DNA from: JACCXG01 sp963785755
GTDB lineage: Bacteria; Acidobacteriota; Vicinamibacteria; Vicinamibacterales; 2-12-FULL-66-21
Direction of reading: 5' to 3'
Length of the DNA stretch: 64,000 nucleotides
Assembly (NCBI GenBank): GCA_963785755.1
Contig: CAWAXG010000075.1
Coordinates: 558,001 to 622,000, forward strand
A program made the translations under genes and the position numbers. Under the pieces are notes generated by a model. It saw only the letters and a list, made by a program, of their open reading frames with translations. It did no database searches and was not told the origin of the DNA. Every line of letters starts with the position of its first letter. The first letter of the stretch is position 1. Below, piece by piece: positions 10,115-17,958 of this stretch.

Positions 10115-11497
10115 CTAGACCAGAGCAACCTGCTCTGATGACGGTTCCGCTCAACAGTACCATGGCTCGTTCAGGTACGGGATCGTCGCGCGGGCTGCAA
10201 GCGGGGGCTCTCGGCGGGACGGCGGCGCGATGCCGGCGGCCGTGTGGGCGTCCTGCCAGATTCGATCGAACGTCGCGCGGCGATCGGCCGAGAAGCGGAG
10301 GCCGACCAGCTGTTCCACCGCGCGCTGCAGCGCATCCACCGCCGGATCCGCGTGCCGCCACGGATAGATCAGCGACGATGGCGAATACGCCTCGACGATG
10401 GTGCGGATGTCGTCGAGCTCCAGGAGCCGTGAGCCCTCGGGAATGAGGAGCCGGATGGCGAGCTGAATCGGCGCGACGTGCTCGATGAGCTCGAGGCGAT
10501 CGATCATCTGCAGCAGATCGCAGTACCCGGCCAGCGTGGTCCAGGGGGTGAATGGCACGAAGGTCGGCGCCAGCGTCACGCCGGCATCGCGGCACAGCTC
10601 GGCCGCCCGGACGAACCCTTCCCGCGTGTGCCCCTTCTCCAGCTTCAGCAGCACCCGGTCGTCCACCGATTCGACGGCGCTCGTGACGAACAGGCAGCCG
10701 GTCTCACGAAGCAGCGGCATCAGGTCGGCGTGCCGAAGCAGATGTTCGACCTTGATCGTGACGTCATAGGTCACGCCGGCGAACTCCGCCGCGAATGCCC
10801 GCAACAGGTCGGCGGCGTGACGGACGCCGTTGAAGAAATCCGGGTCGCCGAACGTGATGTGCCGGGCGCCGGCGGCGACCTGTCCGCGCACATCGCCAAG
10901 CACGATCGGGATGGGGACGACACGAAAACGGCCGTCGTAGACCGGAACGATCGGGCAGTGCCGGCAGCGATGCTTGCAGCCGCGGCTCGCCTCCGTGTAT
11001 CCGGTCGTGCGCCGCTCGGATCCAATCTGCACACTGGCATAGCGAGTGAGCGGCGGCAGCCCGTCGCGCAGCGGAATCCGGAACTGCACGCGAGGGATCT
11101 CACGCCGTGGCGCTCCGTCCGTCATCGTGGACCCGGTCCCCGACAGCGCCGCCTTCACCAGATCGTCTTCGAACTCTCCGGCGATGATGTGCGCGACCCC
11201 GCGGTCGCGCAGCAGGTCGGCGTTGAGCGGCGCGTAGAGCCCGTAGGCGCAGAGCCTGGCCCGGGGGTTCAGCCCGCGAACGCGATCGATGACCCGCAGC
11301 GCCAGCCGGGTGGCGGTGTGCATGGGAAGAAAGAAGGCGATGAAGTCCGCCTCACGAACGGCATCCTCAGGCAGGCGTTCCTTCGCGACATCGACGCAGT
11401 GCACGTCGAGGCCGGCAGCCTGCAACGCCGCAGCCGCCGACGCCAGGCCGAAGGGCTGGCGGCCCAGGTCGTAGGTGGAGACCAGGAGGGCGGGCAT
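10115..11497 (-). CDS. CUAEP-tail radical SAM selenoprotein (UGA recoded as selenocysteine)
   Basis: 460 residues if the UGA at 10153-10151 is read as Sec449. The N-terminal half (1-120) looks like a B12-binding-type Rossmann domain. The radical SAM cluster motif CX3CX2C is C174, C178, C181 in SRGCKHRCRHC. A GDPDFF block and VESVDD follow, as in B12-type radical SAM enzymes. The conventional stop would leave the protein ending in WYC. The codons after UGA are GCG GAA CCG, giving C-U-A-E-P, which matches the known family of radical SAM proteins with a CUAEP or CCAEP tail; then SSEQVALV and TAG. A SECIS-like hairpin follows (see 10121-10137). The substrate is unknown. The ATP-grasp gene follows downstream. 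Confidence 0.85.
10121..10137 (-). promoter_or_regulatory. Bacterial SECIS-like hairpin
   Basis: In the transcript CAGAGCA, loop GGU and UGCUCUG form a perfect 7-bp stem, and one A-U plus one U-G pair can extend it. The loop G lies 21 nt after the UGA, within the roughly 16-37 nt window known for bacterial SECIS elements, whose apical loops also carry a G/GGU. There is no U-tract, so it is not a normal terminator. Confidence 0.75.
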
Positions 11498-11504
11498 GGG
11501 TGAA

Positions 11505-11690
11505 TTGTGACACGTGCCACGTCCGACGTTCTACGTGCTCACGTGCTTTTCGTGCTACGTGCTACGTGCTACGTGTAGAGTGCTCATCTGCGTTCGTGTG
11601 ATTGCGTGCTGACGTGCTTTTCGTGCGACGTGCTTTTTCGTGCGACGTGCCTACGTGACACGTGGCCCACGTGCCACGGAGTCGTGCCGG
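11505..11690 (-). repeat. CACGT-word array, left arm flanking the S23 gene
   Basis: On the plus strand it reads as ACGTGCT words, for example CACGTGCTTTTCGTGCTACG, then a less regular middle and two further GACGTGCTTTT copies. Its orientation is opposite to the array at 12150-12340, so the two bracket the small gene between them as imperfect inverted repeats. Confidence 0.8.
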
Positions 11691-11726
11691 AGTCGTGATG
11701 GCATTGAACGTGCCGACGCGGTTCCC

Positions 11727-12137
11727 ATGCCTATCAGAAACCATCGAGATCTCGAATGCTGGCGGCTCGCCAATCGGCTGCGGGGGGAGGTGATTGCAAT
11801 TTGCGAGAGGCAGGCGGTCGCTGGAGATGGCAGATTCTGCAACGATTTCAGGGCCGCGGCCGGCTCAGTCTGCCGGAACCTGGCCGAGGGCTTTCGACGC
11901 TACGAGTCGATCTACGTTGTTCAGTTCTTTGGCTACGCGCTCGGGTCGCTGGGTGAGGTGCAGGACTGCCTGGACGAGTGCCGACAACGCCGACTGACAA
12001 CCTCCGATCAGGAATTCGACAGACTCTGGGACCTCGCCGAACACACTCGGGCCACCGCGCTGAAGTTCATGCGCCCCCATAAGGAGCGCCTGGCCCGCAG
12101 TCGCAGCCACCGAAGACGCCGGCCAGGACCTCCGTGA
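11727..12137 (+). CDS. S23 / four-helix-bundle protein (23S rRNA intervening-sequence protein family)
   Basis: 136 residues from the ATG at 11727. The opening MPIRNHRDLECWRLANRL and the central SVCRNLAEGFRR, then GYALGSLGEVQDCLDECR, are the family's hallmark helices. Relatives are encoded inside intervening sequences of 23S rRNA genes and as the Avd accessory protein of diversity-generating retroelements. They form helical pentamers and bind nucleic acid. The basic tail (RSRSHRRRRPGPP) is extra. The gene is alone between two oppositely oriented repeat arrays. Its role here is unknown; no reverse transcriptase or rRNA lies nearby. Confidence 0.85.
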   Translation: MPIRNHRDLECWRLANRLRGEVIAICERQAVAGDGRFCNDFRAAAGSVCRNLAEGFRRYESIYVVQFFGYALGSLGEVQDCLDECRQRRLTTSDQEFDRLWDLAEHTRATALKFMRPHKERLARSRSHRRRRPGPP

Positions 12138-12149
12138 GGGCCTTCGCAA

Positions 12150-12340
12150 GCACGGAGCACGTCGGCACGGAGCACGGAGCACGTGGCACGGACGCGCACG
12201 TGAGCACGTGAGCACGTCGCACGAGAGAGCACGTTAGGCACGCAGCACGTAGCGCGAGGAGCACGTGAGCACGCAGAACGTTGGACGTAGCACGGAGAAG
12301 CACGTGAGCACGTAGGACGTCGCACGCAGCACGTGCGGCC
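12150..12340 (+). repeat. CACGT-word array, right arm flanking the S23 gene
   Basis: On the plus strand it reads as GCACGT words: GAGCACGTGAGCACGT, GCACGCAGCACGTAG, GTAGGACGTCGCACG. It fills the convergent space between the S23 gene and the symporter. It is the mirror of the arm at 11505-11690. Confidence 0.8.
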
Positions 12341-12341
12341 C

Positions 12342-13733
12342 CTACGCCTGAGGCGCCTCGCTGATGACCGTCACGCCAACGAGCGTCGCAATCGAGACCG
12401 TCAGCGCGGGATAGACGGTGCTGATGCCGAGCGGATAGCCGGTCGACGTCAGGCCCGCGACCTCCCAGACGATCGTGGTGACGCTGCCGGCGACGATGGA
12501 CGCGATGCCGGCTTCGCGCGTCGCGCGCGGCCAGACGAAGGCGGCGAGCAGCGCCGGCGTGATCCCCGCCCCGTACATCGTGTACGCCCAGAGCGCCATC
12601 GCGAGAATCGTCGGAAAGAAGTTGCCGACGATGACGCCGACGAGGCTGAGCGCGACGACAACGAGGCGGGTATAGAGGACGATGTGCGCGTCGCTCATGT
12701 CCGGTCGCACGAACCGCTGGTAGACGTCTCTGACGAGATTCGTGGCTGGCGTCAGCAGCATGCTGTTGGCGGTGGACACGATGATCGCCGCGGCGCCGGC
12801 GAGCAGCAGCACGCCGAGCGCGGTGGGCAGCACGTCCTTCGCCACGCGAACGACAATCGTCTCCGACTCCCCGGCGCTCAGCCCCGGGATCGCCGCGCTG
12901 CCGAATACGCCGACTGAGACGATCATCACTTCGACGGCAGCCGTGCCGACAATCCACCCCACCACAGCCAGCCGCGCGGCGCGCTCGTCGCGGGCGGAGA
13001 AGAACTTCTGGTACATGTTGGCTTCGCCGAGCAGCAGGAACATCGTCGGCAGGAACAACGCCAGCGATTCACCCGGCGAGAGCGCGCCGAAGATGGTCAA
13101 CTGCTCCGGGCGGAGCGACGCCGCCGCGGCCGCCGGCCCGCCGGCATGGCCGATCAGATAGACGACGGCCACGCCGACCCCGACGATCATCATCACGCCG
13201 TTGCCGATGTCGAGCCGCGCGACCGAGGTCATCCCCGCCAGCGCGGTGAAAGTCACGCAGAATGCCGCGGTGATGATCGCGCCGGTCAGCGGATCGATTC
13301 CGGCCATCAGGTTCAAGAGGCGGCCGCCGCCACGGAACTGATAGGCGGCGATCGTGGTGTAGGAGAGCACGATCGTGATCGTTCCCAGCACTCGCGCGAC
13401 CGGGCCGTAGCGCAGTTCGAGGATGTCGGGCACCGTGTACTGGGCGATGCGGCGGACCCGCGGCGCGATGAAGAAGATGATCGCTATCCCGAGCCAGGCG
13501 CCGGCCGACTGCCAGAGCGCGGGAAAGCCGACGCGGTACCCGAGTCCGGCACCGGCGAAGAGACTGCCCGACCCAATCCACGTCGACAGCAGCGTGAAGA
13601 CGAGGACGTGCGCCGGCAGCGAACGGCCCGCGACGAGAAAATCGTCGCCGGTCTGCGCCTTAGGCGAGTACCAGAACCCGACGACGGCCAGTACCAGCAG
13701 ATAGCCGATGACGGCGACGAGATAGACGGACAT
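12342..13733 (-). CDS. Sodium:solute symporter (SSS family)
   Basis: 463 residues from the ATG at 13733, giving MSVYLVAVIGYLLVLAVVGF as the first helix; an in-frame start 18 codons earlier would add arginine-rich residues read from repeat DNA. It has about 13 hydrophobic segments and an SSS-like N-terminal block (GDDFLVAGRSLP, then TWIGSGSLFAGAG). The later helices include TANSMLLTPATNLVRDVY, matching the conserved segment that follows the sodium site in this family. The substrate cannot be read from the sequence. It is flanked on both sides by CACGT-word arrays and has no operon partner. Confidence 0.85.
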   Translation of the reverse strand: MSVYLVAVIGYLLVLAVVGFWYSPKAQTGDDFLVAGRSLPAHVLVFTLLSTWIGSGSLFAGAGLGYRVGFPALWQSAGAWLGIAIIFFIAPRVRRIAQYTVPDILELRYGPVARVLGTITIVLSYTTIAAYQFRGGGRLLNLMAGIDPLTGAIITAAFCVTFTALAGMTSVARLDIGNGVMMIVGVGVAVVYLIGHAGGPAAAAASLRPEQLTIFGALSPGESLALFLPTMFLLLGEANMYQKFFSARDERAARLAVVGWIVGTAAVEVMIVSVGVFGSAAIPGLSAGESETIVVRVAKDVLPTALGVLLLAGAAAIIVSTANSMLLTPATNLVRDVYQRFVRPDMSDAHIVLYTRLVVVALSLVGVIVGNFFPTILAMALWAYTMYGAGITPALLAAFVWPRATREAGIASIVAGSVTTIVWEVAGLTSTGYPLGISTVYPALTVSIATLVGVTVISEAPQA

Positions 13734-13756
13734 CGCGCGCCACGGTAGCAACAGGT

Positions 13757-13860
13757 ACGTGCGGCGTGCAAGGTGCTGCCTGCGCACGTGCTTCAGTGCT
13801 ACGTGCTCACGTGCTCACGTGCCTTTCGTGCTGCGTGCTACGTGCTACGTGCTCGCCCCG
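13757..13860 (-). repeat. CACGT-word array between symporter and POT transporter
   Basis: On the plus strand it holds ACGTGCT words with CACGTGCCTTTCGTGCTGCG and two TACGTGC copies near its end. It lies in the divergent promoter space of two transporters and uses the same core words as the arms at 11505 and 26895. Confidence 0.78.
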
Positions 13861-13917
13861 GGGTCCGCACTTCCGGTTTTTCGCCTCTTTCCCGATTCCC
13901 CGGTATGCTTGTGACGC

Positions 13918-15429
13918 ATGCACGATCCGCTCGCTCCGGCGGCTGCTCACCTCGGTGTGCCACACGATCGCGCGTTTTTCGGGCATCCTCGCGGGCTCTC
14001 CACGCTGTTCTTCACCGAGATGTGGGAGCGCTTCAGCTATTACGGGATGCGCGCGCTGCTCATCCTGTTCATGACCGCGCCGGCCGCCAGCGGAGGGCTC
14101 GCGTTCGATGCGGCGACGGCCGGGGCAATTTACGGCCTCTACACCTCGATGGTGTACATGAGCACGCTGCCCGGCGGCTGGATTGCCGATCGGTTGATCG
14201 GCCAGCGCCGCGCGGTGCTGTATGGCGGCATCGTCATCGCCTGCGGCCACTTCAGCATGGCCTTCCCATCGATCACGACTTTTTACTTCGGACTGTTCCT
14301 CATCGTCGTCGGCACGGGACTGCTGAAGGGAAATGTCAGCGTCATCGTCGGCCAGCTCTATGGCCCCAAGGACAACCGCCGCGACGCCGGGTTCTCGATC
14401 TTCTACATGGGGATCAACCTCGGCGCATTCATTTCGCCGCTGATCTGCGGATATCTCGGACAGCGGGTCAGCTGGCACGCCGGCTTCGCGGCGGCCGGCA
14501 TCGGCATGGTCGCCGGCGTCATTCAATACGTGCTCGGCGGGAAGTATCTCGGTGGCGCTGGCGTGCACCCGGCTTCCGCGACGGCGGCGGCCACCGCCGC
14601 GAATAGACGCCTCGCCCTCATCTGGGGAGGCATCATCAGCGCGGCCGCGGTGATTCTCGGGGTCGGAACCTACACCGGGGCCATCCCGCTGACCCCGACG
14701 CAGATTGCCGACGCCGCCGGCTACCTGCTGCTCATTCTGTGTGTCGTCTTCTTTGCCTGGCTGTTCTTCGCCGGCGACTGGACACCCGACGAGCGCAAAC
14801 GGCTCTACGTCATCGGCGTGTTCTTCCTGGCGTCAGCGCTGTTCTGGTCGTTGTTCGAGCAGGCCGGCTCCACGTTGAATCTGTTCGCGGACAGGGACAC
14901 GAGGACGTCGGTGCTCGGCTGGTCATTCCCGAGCAGCTGGTTCCAGTCGATGAACTCGCTGTTCGTCTGGACCTTCGCGCCGATATTCGCGTGGCTCTGG
15001 ATTTCCCTGGGTCGCCGCACCCGTGAACCATCGACGCCGATCAAGTTCTCACTCGGCCTGGTGTTCGTCGGGGCGGGATTTGCGATTCTGGTGATCGCCG
15101 CGCGCCTCGCGGAAAGTGGCGTGCAGGTCAGTCCGATGTGGCTGACGGTCGTCTACCTGCTGCATACGTTCGGCGAGCTGTGCCTGAGCCCGGTGGGACT
15201 GAGCGCGATGACCAAGCTCGCGCCGGTGCGCATCGCGGGCCTGATGATGGGCGTCTGGTTCCTGGCCACGTCGGTCGGCAACTTCATCGCCGGCAGGCTC
15301 GCCGGATTCTATGAATCGATGCCTCTGCCGACGCTCTTCACCAACATCGCGCTGATCGGCATCGTGGCCGGGCTGATCCTCTGGGCGGTCTCGGCGCCGA
15401 TCAAGCGATTGATGGGAGAAGTGAACTGA
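13918..15429 (+). CDS. POT-family proton-dependent oligopeptide transporter
   Basis: 503 residues of polytopic membrane protein. Helix 1 holds the family signature FFTEMWERFSYYGMRALLI (about residues 31-49), with the ExxERFxYYG residues that couple proton and peptide binding. The second signature follows as GINLGAFISPLICGYL. The C-terminal part has LHTFGELCLSPVGLS, also typical of PTR2 proteins. It imports di- and tripeptides driven by the proton gradient. It is monocistronic: a CACGT array lies upstream and a strong hairpin directly after the stop. Confidence 0.92.
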   Translation: MHDPLAPAAAHLGVPHDRAFFGHPRGLSTLFFTEMWERFSYYGMRALLILFMTAPAASGGLAFDAATAGAIYGLYTSMVYMSTLPGGWIADRLIGQRRAVLYGGIVIACGHFSMAFPSITTFYFGLFLIVVGTGLLKGNVSVIVGQLYGPKDNRRDAGFSIFYMGINLGAFISPLICGYLGQRVSWHAGFAAAGIGMVAGVIQYVLGGKYLGGAGVHPASATAAATAANRRLALIWGGIISAAAVILGVGTYTGAIPLTPTQIADAAGYLLLILCVVFFAWLFFAGDWTPDERKRLYVIGVFFLASALFWSLFEQAGSTLNLFADRDTRTSVLGWSFPSSWFQSMNSLFVWTFAPIFAWLWISLGRRTREPSTPIKFSLGLVFVGAGFAILVIAARLAESGVQVSPMWLTVVYLLHTFGELCLSPVGLSAMTKLAPVRIAGLMMGVWFLATSVGNFIAGRLAGFYESMPLPTLFTNIALIGIVAGLILWAVSAPIKRLMGEVN

Positions 15430-15430
15430 G

Positions 15431-15458
15431 CCGGTCCCGGAAAGGCTGACGGGACCGG
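15431..15458 (+). terminator. Hairpin after the POT transporter gene
   Basis: CCGGTCCCG and CGGGACCGG form a perfect 9-bp stem with a 10-base loop, starting one base after the stop codon. There is no T-run, so this is a weak terminator or an mRNA 3'-end stabiliser. Confidence 0.45.
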
Positions 15459-15479
15459 TGGAAAACCCGGTGTCCGACC

Positions 15480-16406
15480 ATGGTTCTAGAAAAATACAAA
15501 CAGAAGCGCAACTTCTCCACGACGCCCGAACCCAGCGGTGACGTCAAGCTGGCGGCGGAGCGCGCGAAGAAGGCGCAGCCCGGGAAGGGTCTTTTCTTCT
15601 GCGTCCAGAAGCACCTCGCGAGCCATCTGCACTACGACTTCCGGCTCGAGCGCAACGGCGTGCTGTTGTCCTGGGCGGTGCCGAAGGGACCGTCGCTCAA
15701 CCCGAAAGACAAGCGGCTCGCGATGCACGTCGAAGATCACCCGATCGAATACGGCACGTTCGAAGGGGTCATTCCCGAAGGCTATGGCGCCGGGATCGTG
15801 ATGCTCTGGGACCAGGGCACGTGGAAGCCGGAAACCGAGGATATCGATGCGGCGCTCAAGAAGGGTGATCTGAAGTTCACGCTGGACGGCTACAAGCTGA
15901 AAGGCTCGTGGGTCCTCGTCCGCACCGGCGGCCGCTATGGATCGAGCGCCGGAGGCGATCGCAGCTGGCTGCTCATCAAGCACAGAGACGACTGGGCCGG
16001 CGATCTCGACATCACGGAGTTCGCGCCTCGCAGCGTCAAGAGCGACGGAGATTTCGAGGACATCCTCGCGGCCGACAAGCCCGACGTCTGGGTGTCGAAT
16101 CGTCCGGCGAAAGGCGGCGAGGCGGGCGCCATGCTCGCCAAGATCATCGAGCGTGCCGCGGCCTTGAAATCAGGCGGCACGAAGGCCGAGCCGCCTCGTG
16201 CGGCTTCGTCGACGGATGTACCGGCGCCGCGGCAGGCGCGAACGCCATCGCGCGCAACCCGTGGCGCGACCGGCGCTGGCGCCGCGTCCAGGGGCGGCGC
16301 CCGTACCGCGCGCGCCGGGACCGCGCGCCCATCGAGAAAGACCGGCGCTTCCCTCAAACCGGCAAAACCGGCGAGTGGCGGCCGCCCGAAGAAATCCGCA
16401 GGATAA
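15480..16406 (+). CDS. LigD-type 3'-phosphoesterase domain protein
   Basis: Stand-alone 'DNA polymerase ligase' N-terminal domain. In bacterial end joining this metal-dependent domain trims 3' ends before ligation. The domain spans about 10-170, with the metal-binding HLASHLHYDFRLE (His and Asp ligands), SWAVPKGPS, EDHPIEYGTFEG and the closing SWLLIKHRDD. The last 110 residues are Ala/Pro/Arg/Lys-rich and probably disordered, suited to DNA contact. No ligase, polymerase or Ku gene is in the window. The next gene follows after 45 bases. Confidence 0.9.
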   Translation: MVLEKYKQKRNFSTTPEPSGDVKLAAERAKKAQPGKGLFFCVQKHLASHLHYDFRLERNGVLLSWAVPKGPSLNPKDKRLAMHVEDHPIEYGTFEGVIPEGYGAGIVMLWDQGTWKPETEDIDAALKKGDLKFTLDGYKLKGSWVLVRTGGRYGSSAGGDRSWLLIKHRDDWAGDLDITEFAPRSVKSDGDFEDILAADKPDVWVSNRPAKGGEAGAMLAKIIERAAALKSGGTKAEPPRAASSTDVPAPRQARTPSRATRGATGAGAASRGGARTARAGTARPSRKTGASLKPAKPASGGRPKKSAG

Positions 16407-16451
16407 TCTCTATCGCGACAGCGTGAGGCTGAAGCACTCCTCTGACATCTT

Positions 16452-17039
16452 ATGAAGAAAACTGACGTGATCCTGTTCAGCGGCGGCGCCCCGGGCGCCG
16501 AGGCGGAGTTCGGCGCCTGCGCCGAGCGCCATGGCATCGAGGAAGTGAACTTTACTTTCGACGGCCACACCATCGCGCGCGCCCGAGGCGTCCGCATGCT
16601 CAATCACGAAGAGCTCCAGGCCGGCGACGTCAGCCTCGAGTACGTCTCGAAGCTGATGCATCGGAAGTACACCGACAGCCCCACGTTGCGCCGCATCCTC
16701 CAGACTGTCTGGTACCAGGTGAACAACGGTCAGGAAATCTACGTCGTCGGCGTGATCCAGGACGATGACACCGTGCGCGGCGGGACCGGGTGGGGCGCCG
16801 AGTTCGCGAAGTTGTGCAACAAGCCGCTGTTCGTCTTCGATCAGGAGAAGGACGGCTGGTTCCACTGGACCGGCAGCGCGTGGACGTCCCTTGCCGAGAC
16901 GCCGACCATCACGCACGCTCACTTCACGGGCACGGGCACGCGCCACGTGCGGGAAAACGCGCGGCGGGCGATCGAAGACTTGATGACGAAGTCGTTCGAG
17001 GCGCCGACCGGCGGCTTGCGCCGGCGAAAGGGCGACTAG
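16452..17039 (+). CDS. SLOG-like Rossmann protein, unknown ligand
   Basis: 195 residues. The opening DVILFSGGAPGAEAEFGACA has the S-G-G-A-x-G-A-[DE] loop of SLOG-superfamily nucleotide or ligand sensors. The later RGGTGWGAEFAKLCNKPLFV followed by an FDQ block has the same layout as related stand-alone SLOG proteins, where a G-T-G-W helix closes the site. No second domain is fused. It follows the LigD-type phosphoesterase on the same strand and may be co-transcribed. Some SLOG proteins act in nucleotide-signal defence systems, but nothing nearby looks like an effector. The fold assignment is by motif only. Confidence 0.6.
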   Translation: MKKTDVILFSGGAPGAEAEFGACAERHGIEEVNFTFDGHTIARARGVRMLNHEELQAGDVSLEYVSKLMHRKYTDSPTLRRILQTVWYQVNNGQEIYVVGVIQDDDTVRGGTGWGAEFAKLCNKPLFVFDQEKDGWFHWTGSAWTSLAETPTITHAHFTGTGTRHVRENARRAIEDLMTKSFEAPTGGLRRRKGD

Positions 17040-17114
17040 ACCAGCAAGTCGGCGGCGCCATCGACATGTGACAAATCTGCGGCGGCGTATCTGCGGCCTT
17101 CCCGCGGTCGTAAT

Positions 17115-17939
17115 ATGTCCGTCATGCCCGGCCGCCGCGTCACGTCCGCGATTATTGCCGCGCTGATACTGGGCGGCGCTGCCGCCGCCCAGCAGTTCAA
17201 TCGCGGCCGCGCCACGCGGGTCCGGCTCGCCGCGCCCGGGGACTTCGATGGCGCCTATAACTATTGCCGGCTGATGTACTCCAGCGTCCGCCGAGAGGAA
17301 GGCGGCATCGGGTGGTCGACCGACTACCCGGACGCGGACGCGAACTTCTCCATCCGCCTGTCAGAGCTGACGAAGACCGCGGTCAGCCGCCAGTCCGACG
17401 GCCTGCCAAACCATCTCGTCGTCCGGCCGATGGACGATTCCCTGTTTCAGTGTCCGTGGATCCAGGTGTCGGACGCCGGAACCGCGGGCTTTACAGACGA
17501 GGAAGTCGTCCGGCTCCGGGCCTATCTCCTCAAGGGCGGATTCATCTGGGCGGACGATTTCTGGGGCAACGCGGCCTTCGCGCATTTCGCCGGGCAGATC
17601 AGCCGGATGCTGCCGGCCTCCGAGTACCCGGTCCGCGATCTCGCGCTCGACCATCCGATGTTCCGCACGATGTTCCAGATCGGCAAGCTGCCGCAGATCC
17701 CATCGATCCGGATCTGGCGGCCGTATCGGGTGACGTCTGAACGCGGCGCCGAGACCGACACGGTCCACTTCCGCGGCGTCGCCGATCCGAACGGCCGCCT
17801 CATGGTGTTGATGACCCACAACACCGACATCCAGGATGCGTGGGAGCGCGAAGGCGAAGACGCCGACTTCTTCCAGAATTTCTCGCCGGACGGCTACGCC
17901 GTCGGCATCAACGTCATGCTGTACACGATGTCGCACTGA
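17115..17939 (+). CDS. DUF4159 domain protein, exported
   Basis: 274 residues with a signal peptide (cleaved near AAAAQQ, residue 26). The mature part has the DUF4159 layout: FDGAYNYCRLMYSSVRREEGG near the start, GWSTDYPDAD, then a ThuA/glutamine-amidotransferase-like core with YLLKGGFIWADDFWG and LALDHPMF, closing in a GINVMLYTMSH block. These proteins are common in Acidobacteriota, often near MoxR/DUF58 clusters, with no proven activity. Here it stands alone. An internal ATG three codons on (17124) is also possible. Confidence 0.82.
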   Translation: MSVMPGRRVTSAIIAALILGGAAAAQQFNRGRATRVRLAAPGDFDGAYNYCRLMYSSVRREEGGIGWSTDYPDADANFSIRLSELTKTAVSRQSDGLPNHLVVRPMDDSLFQCPWIQVSDAGTAGFTDEEVVRLRAYLLKGGFIWADDFWGNAAFAHFAGQISRMLPASEYPVRDLALDHPMFRTMFQIGKLPQIPSIRIWRPYRVTSERGAETDTVHFRGVADPNGRLMVLMTHNTDIQDAWEREGEDADFFQNFSPDGYAVGINVMLYTMSH

Positions 17940-17958
17940 GGGCCTGAGTCCCCCGGCT

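Noticed and set aside
10121..10137. Hairpin after the radical SAM gene as a rho-independent terminator
   Set aside because: No T-run follows, the gene continues through the hairpin if UGA is read as Sec, and the loop and spacing fit a SECIS element better.
11640..11726. Longer start for the S23-family gene
   Set aside because: The extra 29 residues are translated from repeat DNA, and the family begins right at MPIRNHRDLE.
11727..12137. Diversity-generating retroelement based on the Avd-like gene
   Set aside because: No reverse transcriptase, template repeat or variable repeat is present in the surrounding 10 kb.
11505..12340. CACGT arrays as a CRISPR locus
   Set aside because: Units are 5-20 bases, degenerate and contiguous; there are no uniform spacers and no cas genes.
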